From assembly GCA_024636575.1 (NCBI GenBank), contig JAGXGU010000122.1:1-16577 (forward strand): a DNA stretch of 16,577 nt, in the 5' to 3' direction. Under the pieces are notes generated by a model that saw only the letters and a list, made by a program, of their open reading frames with translations, was not told the origin of the DNA and ran no database searches. Source of the stretch: Altererythrobacter sp. (GTDB lineage: Bacteria; Pseudomonadota; Alphaproteobacteria; Sphingomonadales; Sphingomonadaceae). Shown here piece after piece: positions 7,342 to 12,468 of the stretch; position 1 is the first letter of the stretch, and the number at the start of each line of letters is the position of its first letter. Both the position numbers and the translations under genes were made by a program.

Positions 7342-9084
7342 CCAGTGATCCGTCGGTTCTGTCGGCTGGCCATTGTCCTGCGACAATTTGGCAAAGGCGC
7401 GGGCTTGCGACAGGAATACCTCGCCGCTCAGTTCATCCAGAAAATGGCTGCGTTCCAGCCGGTCCATCACCGGTCCCTTGACCTCTGACAGGTGCAACGC
7501 GATCCCGCCATCGGCGAGCCGGTGATTGATCGCCTCCAGGCTTTCCAGTGCAGAGGCGTCGATCGAATTGACTGCGGAGCACATCAGGATGACATGCTTC
7601 ACCAATGGCCCCTCGGCCACCCGCTCCAGCACATATTCTTCCAGCCAGCGGGCGTTGAGATAGGTCAACCCTTCGTCGATCCGGATCGACAGGACATGCG
7701 GTATGGTAATCACATCATGCCGTTCGACATTGCGGAAATGCTCGGTTTCCGGAACCCGGCCCACCACGGCGGCATGGGGCCGCGACGCGCTCCACAGATA
7801 AAGCAGCAATCCAGCCGCCACGCCCGCGATCACGCCGCTTTCCACACCGGCCAGCAGGGTCACCAAAATCGTTGCCGCATGGGCAGTGAAATCGGCCTTG
7901 GAATATCGCCACAGCTTGATGGGCGTTTTCAGGTCGACCAGACTCAGCACCGCTACAATGATCGTCGCTGCCAATGTGGCAACCGGAAGGTTGAACAACA
8001 ACGGCGTCAGGAAAAGCGATGCCAGCGCGATACCCACTGCCGTATAGGCCCCGGCAGCTGGGGTCTGCGCCCCGGCATCGAAATTCACGACCGAGCGCGC
8101 AAAGCCCCCGGTCACGGGATAGCCGCCCGAAAATGCGGCGGCGATGTTGGATGCCCCCAGCCCGACCAGTTCCTGATTCGGCGCAATCCGCTGGCGGCGC
8201 TTGGCCGCAAGGGTCTGCGCCACTGACACCGATTCGACGAAACCGATGATCGAGATCAGCAAGGCAGGGACAAACAATTGCCCCCACAAGCCCAGATCGA
8301 AGGACGGGACCGCGAAAGGCGGCAGCCCTTGGGGAATTGCGCCGACAATGGACACACCCTTTGCTGCCAGCCCAAGCGATACAACCGCGATGATCGTCAC
8401 GATCACGGCCAGCACCGGGCCGGCCTTGGCAGTCATTTCAGCGGCTCTTGGCTTCAGGCCAATCCGGACCAGCACCGGTTTCAATCCCCGGCGGACCCAG
8501 AACAGGAACAGCGTGGCCGATGCCCCAATCGCCAGGGTCCAGAAATTGGTCTCACCAATATTTCGCGCCAACGATCCCAGCATGGCGGGCCATGTATCTC
8601 CGCCGCCCGAAATTCCCAGAATATGCCTCAGCTGGCTGGTCGCTATCAGAATTCCGCTGGCCGTGATGAAGCCCGAAATCACCGGATGCGACAGCAAATT
8701 GGCGAGAAAACCTAGCCGCAGGATGCCCATCACCGCCAGCATCACGCCCGACAACACTGCCAGGGTGATTGCCGCCTCGAGATATTCCGGCGTCCCCTGC
8801 GCAGCGACAGCGCCCGCGGCAGAGGCCGTCATCAGCGAGACAACTGCGACCGGCCCCACGGCCAATGTCCGGCTGGTGCCGAACAGCGCATAGGCAATTA
8901 GCGGCAGGATCGAGGCATAGAGGCCAACCACTGGCGGCAATCCGGCCAGCATCGCATAGGCCAGGCTTTGCGGGATCAGCATGATCGTGACGATCACCGC
9001 CGCCAGCATGTCACTGCTCAGCGTCAGGCGGTCATAGCTGCGGCCCCATTCGAGGATCGGCAGATAGCGGGCGAACCGGTTCAT
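7321..9084 (-). CDS. SulP-family inorganic anion transporter with STAS domain
   Basis: The 587-residue membrane protein starts with the SulP N-terminal pattern (VTIMLIPQSLAYAMLAGLPPVVGLYAS; TLAVGPVAVVSLMTASA). It has 10-14 hydrophobic helices up to about residue 430 and ends in a cytosolic STAS domain (IRIDEGLTYLNA, then VKHVILMCSAVNSIDASALESLE). SulP proteins carry sulfate, bicarbonate and related anions. As the last gene of a persulfide-oxidation operon, 9 bases after the sulfurtransferase gene, it most plausibly handles sulfite or sulfate made by the pathway. That substrate is inferred from context, and direction of transport cannot be read from sequence. Confidence 0.92.
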   Translation of the reverse strand: MNRFARYLPILEWGRSYDRLTLSSDMLAAVIVTIMLIPQSLAYAMLAGLPPVVGLYASILPLIAYALFGTSRTLAVGPVAVVSLMTASAAGAVAAQGTPEYLEAAITLAVLSGVMLAVMGILRLGFLANLLSHPVISGFITASGILIATSQLRHILGISGGGDTWPAMLGSLARNIGETNFWTLAIGASATLFLFWVRRGLKPVLVRIGLKPRAAEMTAKAGPVLAVIVTIIAVVSLGLAAKGVSIVGAIPQGLPPFAVPSFDLGLWGQLFVPALLISIIGFVESVSVAQTLAAKRRQRIAPNQELVGLGASNIAAAFSGGYPVTGGFARSVVNFDAGAQTPAAGAYTAVGIALASLFLTPLLFNLPVATLAATIIVAVLSLVDLKTPIKLWRYSKADFTAHAATILVTLLAGVESGVIAGVAAGLLLYLWSASRPHAAVVGRVPETEHFRNVERHDVITIPHVLSIRIDEGLTYLNARWLEEYVLERVAEGPLVKHVILMCSAVNSIDASALESLEAINHRLADGGIALHLSEVKGPVMDRLERSHFLDELSGEVFLSQARAFAKLSQDNGQPTEPTDHWHARGLI

Positions 9085-9093
9085 TTTCCGCGA

Positions 9094-9441
9094 TCAATCC
9101 CGGATCAGGCCAAGTTCGCTCGCGCGGTTCCATAATTGCTGCGATCGGTTGCCGGTGCGGCAAAAGCCAAGCACCGGGCCATCCGATGCGCACATGATAT
9201 CGCCAAAGGCGCGGGCCTCCAGATCGGTCATCTGACCGGGAACGATGGGAAGATAGGCGTAGCCAAGGCCTAGCCGCTTGGCCTCTGCCGCAATCTGCGC
9301 AGAATTTGGCTGGTCTGCTTCCTCCCCATCGGGGCGGTTGTTCACGATGGTGGCGTATCCGTGCCCGGCGATTTCGGCCAGGTCAGCCGGTTGCAGCTGA
9401 CCGGTTGCGGAAAAGGAGGCTGAGCATTGCGTAATATCCAT
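9094..9441 (-). CDS. DUF442/TIGR01244-type rhodanese-like sulfurtransferase (N-terminal half of Blh)
   Basis: The 115-residue protein matches the small dual-specificity-phosphatase-like fold that forms the N-terminal domain of Blh proteins. Visible features are TIVNNRPDGEE (residues 31-41), YLPIVPGQM (63-71) and the active loop FCRTGNRS, with Cys94 and Arg99 in a CX4R arrangement. It would carry persulfide sulfur on Cys94 and pass it to the persulfide dioxygenase encoded upstream. The ATG at 9441 is chosen because AGGAG lies 7 bases before it; an upstream in-frame start has no support. Its Blh partner domain is a separate gene here, with the two permeases between them. Confidence 0.87.
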   Translation of the reverse strand: MDITQCSASFSATGQLQPADLAEIAGHGYATIVNNRPDGEEADQPNSAQIAAEAKRLGLGYAYLPIVPGQMTDLEARAFGDIMCASDGPVLGFCRTGNRSQQLWNRASELGLIRD

Positions 9442-9470
9442 TGATGGCTCCTGGCCGTTGGAGTGCTGAA

Positions 9471-9485
9471 TTTGATGCAATCAAG
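9471..9485. promoter_or_regulatory. Short palindrome TTGAT-GCA-ATCAA, FNR-like but one base short
   Basis: TTGAT (9472-9476) and ATCAA (9480-9484) are FNR/FixK-type half-sites with a 3-base spacer instead of 4. The site lies in the 56-base gap between the second YeeE gene and the sulfurtransferase gene. It could equally be a small RNA hairpin inside the operon transcript. FNR-family binding is doubtful because of the spacing. Confidence 0.25.
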
Positions 9486-9497
9486 GTCGGGTGCACG

Positions 9498-9944
9498 CTA
9501 GCGTCTTAGCGCGTTTGATCTGCCGCGAAAAATCGAAAGATCGGTTACGCTGTGCAGCCACATGCCCACCATCATGGCGGCGGCAAATGCCCATGTCTGC
9601 CATGTGCCGAGCACCAGCCCGGCCAGCGCGGGCCCGGGGCAATATCCGACAAGTCCCCAGCCGATCCCGAAGATCGCTCCGCCGACCAGCAATTGCCGGT
9701 CGACCACGCGGTTTTCCGGAATATGGAAGGCGGTGTGCAGCAAGGGCCGGCGTATCCGGCGCATGATCGCATAGGCCAGGGCAGACGGGATCAGCGCACC
9801 GCCCATGACGAATGCCAGCGTCGGATCCCATGCCCCGAACAGGTCGAGGAATGCGAGAACGCGGGCCGGATTGACCATGTCGGACAGGGCCAGACCGGCT
9901 CCGAAAATAATCCCGGTCAGCAATGCAGCTATCAGATTTCTCAT
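9498..9944 (-). CDS. YeeE/YedE-family (DUF6691-like) half-size sulfur permease, second subunit
   Basis: The 148-residue inner-membrane protein has about four hydrophobic helices. It carries the patterns GAGLALSDMVNPARVLAFLD (residues 15-34) and WGLVGYCPGPALAGL with conserved Cys102, typical of the second half of split YeeE proteins (PmpB in the Blh/BigR operons). YeeE proteins move thiosulfate or related sulfane sulfur through conserved cysteines. Its ATG comes 4 bases after the stop of the first-half gene, and GAGG overlapping that stop serves as ribosome-binding site. The two products therefore probably form one transporter. Confidence 0.87.
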   Translation of the reverse strand: MRNLIAALLTGIIFGAGLALSDMVNPARVLAFLDLFGAWDPTLAFVMGGALIPSALAYAIMRRIRRPLLHTAFHIPENRVVDRQLLVGGAIFGIGWGLVGYCPGPALAGLVLGTWQTWAFAAAMMVGMWLHSVTDLSIFRGRSNALRR

Positions 9945-9948
9945 CGCC

Positions 9949-10380
9949 TCAACCCCCGATCACATGGCGCATCACGCCAACCAGCAGGAACCCTGCACCC
10001 ATGAAAGTGGCGGTAGCGGCAACGGACCGCGGCGAAAGCCTGGCCATGCCGCATACGCCGTGTCCGCTGGTGCAGCCGTTACCCAATCTGGTTCCGAACC
10101 CAACCAGCAGCCCGCCGGCAATGATCAGCGGGATAGAGGATGTCACGATCACCTCTGGCGTGCGCACGAAAGCGGAAACGAGGATAGCGCCGATCGGCAG
10201 GCCCAGCACGAAGGCCAGGGCGTGCGATTGTTTCGGGCCGCTGTCGGCGATCCCGGTGGCGCGGGCCAGCATCCCGCTGACCCCGGCGACCCGGCCGGAA
10301 AGCAGCAGCAGCAGCGCTGCAGCCGTGCCGATCAACGCGCCCCCGGCCAGAGCGACAAGCGGATTTAGTGGTTCCATCAT
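9949..10380 (-). CDS. YeeE/YedE-family half-size sulfur permease, first subunit
   Basis: The 143-residue protein has about four hydrophobic helices and the family motif GFGTRLGNGCTSGHGVCG, with Cys103 and Cys110. These cysteines are expected to handle persulfide or thiosulfate sulfur. The family splits into two short proteins in BigR-type operons (PmpA here, PmpB next). Tandem ATGs lie at 10380 and 10377, and a TTG at 10392 is also in frame; GAAAG 5 bases before the first ATG is the only ribosome-binding hint. A 53-base gap with a triple repeat separates it from the upstream dioxygenase gene. Confidence 0.88.
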   Translation of the reverse strand: MMEPLNPLVALAGGALIGTAAALLLLLSGRVAGVSGMLARATGIADSGPKQSHALAFVLGLPIGAILVSAFVRTPEVIVTSSIPLIIAGGLLVGFGTRLGNGCTSGHGVCGMARLSPRSVAATATFMGAGFLLVGVMRHVIGG

Positions 10381-10390
10381 CTGCACTTTC

Positions 10391-10442
10391 AAAAAACTGT
10401 TACAGGCAAAAAACTGTCACAGGCAAATATCTGTCACAAGGC
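10391..10442. repeat. Three tandem 17-18 bp repeats with CTGTNACAG palindromes
   Basis: The copies are 10391-10407, 10408-10424 and 10425-10442. The first two differ at one base (AAAAAACTGT, then T or C, then ACAGGC), and the third is more diverged. Each contains a small palindrome CTGTNACAG. The third copy runs over the last codons and stop of the dioxygenase gene (stop 10434-10436). On the transcribed strand each unit reads as a short dyad followed by Ts. The set sits in the only sizeable gap between the dioxygenase and first permease genes, so it could be an operator array, an RNA-processing or attenuation element, or a slippage duplication. Confidence 0.8.
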
Positions 10443-11363
10443 ATTGAGCGGAAGTTTGAGATAGCGGGTGCCGTTTTCTTCGGCTTCCGGGAAATGGCCG
10501 CCGCGCATATTCACCTGGATCGATGGCAGGATCAGTCGCGGCATCCCCAGTGTTTCATCACGCAATTCGCGCATGGTGACGAACTCCTCCTCCGTCACGC
10601 CTTCGCGGGCATGGACGTTGCCGGTCCGCTCTGCACCGATGGTGGTTTCCCAGGCGAAATCATCACGGCCAGGGGCCTTGTAATCATGACACAGGAACAC
10701 GCGCGTTTCATCCGGCAATGCCATCAGCCGCCTGATCGAACGGAACAGAACGCCCGCATTGCCGCCGGGAAAATCAGCGCGGGCGGTGCCGTAATCGGGC
10801 ATGAACATGGTATCGCCAACAAAGGCCGCATCGCCGATGATATAGGCCATATCTGCGGGTGTGTGGCCCGGTACATGAAGCACGGTGAAGGGGATTTCGC
10901 CCAGCTCCATACGGTCACCATCATCGAACAGATGATCGAATTGCGAACCGTCCCGGGCAAAATCGGTGCCTTCGTTGAACACTTTGCCGAAGACATTCTG
11001 GACGGTCAGGATTTCACGCCCGATTGCCAGCTTTCCGCCCAGCTTTTCCTGCAGATAGGGGGCGGCAGACAGATGGTCCGCATGGGCATGGGTTTCCAGC
11101 AACCAGTCAACACTCAGCCCATGTTCGCGCACGTAATCGACAATCTGGTCAGCGGACCGGGTCGAGGTACGGCCCGATGGCTGATCGAAGTCGAGCACGC
11201 AATCCACGATTGCGGCGCGTTTCAGGACCGGGTCCTGCACAACATAGCTGGCCGTGAACGTATCTTCGTCGAAAAACGCCTGCACAATCGGGGTATGGAC
11301 ACCCCCGCGCAAGGCTCCCTTGACCTGTTCCTGGGCCAGTTTCAGATGGGGGTCGGAATGCAT
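10434..11363 (-). CDS. Metallo-beta-lactamase-fold persulfide dioxygenase (ETHE1/Blh type)
   Basis: The 309-residue protein has the MBL metal motif THAHADH (His92, His94, Asp96, His97), His167 in PGHTPADMAY, Asp184 in GDTMF and His226 in LCHDY. The DYGTARADFPGG segment is characteristic of the ETHE1/Blh branch. ETHE1-type enzymes use one Fe(II) and O2 to oxidise glutathione persulfide to sulfite in the cytosol. Blh proteins of plant-associated bacteria join this domain to a DUF442 domain; here that partner is a separate gene at 9094-9441. AGGAG (11370-11374 on the complement) lies 6 bases before the ATG. It is the first structural gene after the ArsR repressor, with a 65-base gap holding a candidate operator. 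Confidence 0.92.
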   Translation of the reverse strand: MHSDPHLKLAQEQVKGALRGGVHTPIVQAFFDEDTFTASYVVQDPVLKRAAIVDCVLDFDQPSGRTSTRSADQIVDYVREHGLSVDWLLETHAHADHLSAAPYLQEKLGGKLAIGREILTVQNVFGKVFNEGTDFARDGSQFDHLFDDGDRMELGEIPFTVLHVPGHTPADMAYIIGDAAFVGDTMFMPDYGTARADFPGGNAGVLFRSIRRLMALPDETRVFLCHDYKAPGRDDFAWETTIGAERTGNVHAREGVTEEEFVTMRELRDETLGMPRLILPSIQVNMRGGHFPEAEENGTRYLKLPLNAL

Positions 11364-11387
11364 GGCAGGCTCCTATGGGTTAAAATC

Positions 11388-11403
11388 AAATTAGAACAAT
11401 TGC
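11388..11403. promoter_or_regulatory. Candidate repressor operator before the persulfide dioxygenase gene
   Basis: The 16-base AT-rich AAATTAGAACAATTGC lies 25 bases upstream of the dioxygenase start. It contains AATT-N5-AATT dyad symmetry. Nearly the same sequence, two bases shorter (AAATTAGCAATTGC), recurs at 11792-11805 just before the ArsR gene, as expected for an autoregulated ArsR-type operon. Confidence 0.4.
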
Positions 11404-11428
11404 GGTCACTCGCATTACGGGCAGGTCC

Positions 11429-11767
11429 CTATTGCGGTTCCTTCAGAATGTCGGGGCAGAAGATATCGTGCAGCAATTCCAGCACCCGCAGCGCGCGCGG
11501 ATCGGCGATCCGGTAATGCAGCGATTGCGCCTCCCGCCGGTATGCGACCAGATCCTGCTCGCGCAGCCTGGCAAGATGCTGCGACAGGGCTGACTGGCTA
11601 AGGCCTACCCGGTCCACCAACGCCCCGACGGGCAATTCTCCGGCAACGGCAAGATGGCACATGATCAGCAGCCGCGGACCGTTGGACAGCGCGCGCAGCA
11701 GCGCCGCCGCCTCTTCGGAATTCGCGGGCATATCGGCCAGGTTGATGGTGCCATGGGACAGGTTCAT
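11429..11767 (-). CDS. bigR: ArsR-family persulfide-responsive repressor (BigR/SqrR/YgaV type)
   Basis: The 112-residue winged-helix protein has the helix-turn-helix LVDRVGLSQSALSQHLARLRE (residues 50-70) and the wing LVAYRREAQSLHYRI. Cys37 (IMCHL) and Cys104 (IFCPD) lie at the spacing of the two sensing cysteines of BigR and SqrR, which form a di- or tetrasulfide bridge when reactive sulfur species rise and then release DNA. No metal-site ArsR motif (ELCVCDL) is present. It heads the operon and should repress it. The start at 11767 has a poor ribosome-binding site; Met13 is an alternative. The name rests on cysteine placement plus gene context. Confidence 0.9.
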   Translation of the reverse strand: MNLSHGTINLADMPANSEEAAALLRALSNGPRLLIMCHLAVAGELPVGALVDRVGLSQSALSQHLARLREQDLVAYRREAQSLHYRIADPRALRVLELLHDIFCPDILKEPQ

Positions 11768-11791
11768 GAAAGCGTTATATGCATTATTCCT

Positions 11792-11805
11792 AAATTAGCA
11801 ATTGC
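11792..11805. promoter_or_regulatory. Candidate autoregulatory operator before the ArsR repressor gene
   Basis: AAATTAGCAATTGC lies 24 bases upstream of the repressor start, within an AT-rich stretch (11774-11812) that stands out from the GC-rich surroundings. It nearly matches the site before the dioxygenase gene at 11388-11403 at a similar distance from the start codon. Binding is inferred from position and the shared motif only. Confidence 0.4.
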
Positions 11806-11814
11806 TTTTATACG

Positions 11815-11879
11815 ATCAGCCCATGAAAGGCTGGCGCTTAAAGTCATCGGAGTGAAGAAGCTGGACCAATCGGGCTGAT
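11815..11879. repeat. 65-base segment closed by a perfect 8-bp inverted repeat
   Basis: ATCAGCCC (11815-11822) and GGGCTGAT (11872-11879) are exact complements 49 bases apart. Between them the plus strand has only a 10-codon ATG frame ending in TGA. It is not a tRNA, as no TTCGA loop or acceptor end is seen, and I match it to no riboswitch. It lies just upstream of the ArsR promoter and could be a small structured RNA or a chance pairing. Confidence 0.35.
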
Positions 11880-11938
11880 ACGGACCGCCCGGCCTGCCCT
11901 GCCCTTTCTCTCTGTGCATTCTGCTCCCGAAAGAAAGA

Positions 11939-11966
11939 CCACCCCGATCACGGTGGATCGGGGTGG
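11939..11966 (-). terminator. Strong intrinsic terminator of the 45-codon gene
   Basis: CCACCCCGATC (11939-11949) and GATCGGGGTGG (11956-11966) form a perfect 11-bp GC-rich stem with a 6-base loop. On the minus strand it is followed by TCTTTCTTTC. It lies 66 bases past the stop of the small gene at 12033-12170 and would keep its transcript from entering the sulfur operon. Confidence 0.7.
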
Positions 11967-12009
11967 CATGCAGATGGGATCAGGTCGCAATATCCCATCT
12001 ACCAATATT

Positions 12010-12049
12010 GCTACCGGTCCCTCGGCGGGGGGTCAGGTGGACCGGTAGC
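12010..12049. repeat. Perfect 11-bp inverted repeat overlapping the end of the small gene
   Basis: GCTACCGGTCC (12010-12020) and GGACCGGTAGC (12039-12049) are exact complements around an 18-base loop. The second arm encodes the last residues of the 45-codon protein, and the stop codon is in the loop. No T tract follows on either strand, so it looks more like a stabilising 3' mRNA structure or part of a regulatory RNA than a terminator. Confidence 0.7.
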
Positions 12050-12170
12050 AAACAGGCTTCAGCCGGCCTTCACTGCAGTGATAGGCTGCCGGCGGACTGC
12101 TTGTTTCCTTGTCACGGAGAATTTCGATCGACAGCACACCGTTCTGACGGACGAGGGACTGCTGGCTCAT
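12033..12170 (-). CDS. Unrecognised 45-residue protein with two cysteines
   Basis: This gene runs from an ATG at 12170 to a TGA at 12033. AGGAG lies 7 bases before the ATG, and the surrounding leader is duplicated in tandem. The product begins MSQQSLVRQNGVLSIEIL, has no signal peptide or membrane helix, and ends in a short basic tail with YHCSEGRLKPVCYRST, placing cysteines at positions 32 and 41. The Cys pair could bind metal or respond to redox or sulfur state. No family is recognised. A strong terminator lies downstream, and a palindrome-rich region shared with divergent fixL lies upstream, so it appears to be its own transcription unit. A small regulatory or stress peptide, or a spurious frame inside a regulatory RNA, are both possible. 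Confidence 0.55.
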   Translation of the reverse strand: MSQQSLVRQNGVLSIEILRDKETSSPPAAYHCSEGRLKPVCYRST

Positions 12171-12176
12171 GACATT

Positions 12177-12206
12177 CTCCTGTTGTTCAGGCTCCTGTTG
12201 TTCAGG
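12177..12206 (-). repeat. Exact tandem 15-bp duplication carrying the ribosome-binding site
   Basis: On the minus strand CCTGAACAACAGGAG occurs twice without spacing (12192-12206 then 12177-12191), directly before AATGTCATG of the 45-codon gene. Each copy holds an AGGAG Shine-Dalgarno and a CCTG/CAGG mini-dyad. Only the second copy is correctly spaced from the ATG. The first may act as a standby site or pair alternatively to control translation, or may be a recent slippage duplication. Confidence 0.85.
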
Positions 12207-12253
12207 GAGTGATCATCGAATCGAAAAATAGGGTAATCTGCCGTTCCGCGTGA

Positions 12254-12269
12254 TACGGAAACATCCGTA
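12254..12269. promoter_or_regulatory. Perfect palindrome TACGGA-AACA-TCCGTA
   Basis: Six-base arms around a 4-base spacer give a 16-bp operator-like site in the divergent region between the small gene and fixL, about 84 bases upstream of the small gene. It overlaps a second dyad, TTCCG/CGGAA (12244-12260). The half-site TACGGA recurs before the universal stress gene at 14693-14698. A FixJ-type regulator is a plausible binder, but this is inference. Confidence 0.45.
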
Positions 12270-12324
12270 AAATCCGCAGGGCCTCTTAAAAATTCATGGC
12301 TAGGGACATGTACCTAAAGAGTAG

Positions 12325-12345
12325 ACATTACCATATCAGTAATGT
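12325..12345. promoter_or_regulatory. Perfect 7-bp inverted repeat upstream of fixL
   Basis: ACATTAC (12325-12331) and GTAATGT (12339-12345) are exact complements with a 7-base spacer, about 124 bases before the fixL start. Centre-to-centre spacing of the half-sites is 14 bases. It resembles an operator for a dimeric regulator. The rest of 12207-12468 is AT-richer than the genes and should contain both divergent promoters, but I cannot pick convincing -35/-10 pairs and found no TTGAT-N4-ATCAA (FNR/FixK) box. Confidence 0.45.
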
Positions 12346-12468
12346 TCACTGCGCATTCGCCCGAATACGTGGCCAAAACAGCTGAATATCCACCAGGACT
12401 GATAAAGAGTGAATATCAACTGCAACAAGACTACAGATCACGCAACAGGCCCGCAGTAATGGAGCGAG

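Noticed and set aside
10391..10442. CRISPR-like array
   Set aside because: The three units are contiguous with no unique spacers and are too short for CRISPR repeats.
10368..11516. Long plus-strand open frame (about 380 codons) across the dioxygenase region
   Set aside because: It is exactly antisense to the persulfide dioxygenase, whose metal motifs are intact; its own translation shows no domain and arises from high-GC codon use.
11808..11884. tRNA or known riboswitch in the gap upstream of the ArsR gene
   Set aside because: No T-loop, anticodon stem or acceptor end; the sequence does not match SAM-type aptamers that I compared from memory.
12171..12468. FNR/FixK box controlling fixL
   Set aside because: No TTGAT-N4-ATCAA or close variant is present; the palindromes there have different sequences.
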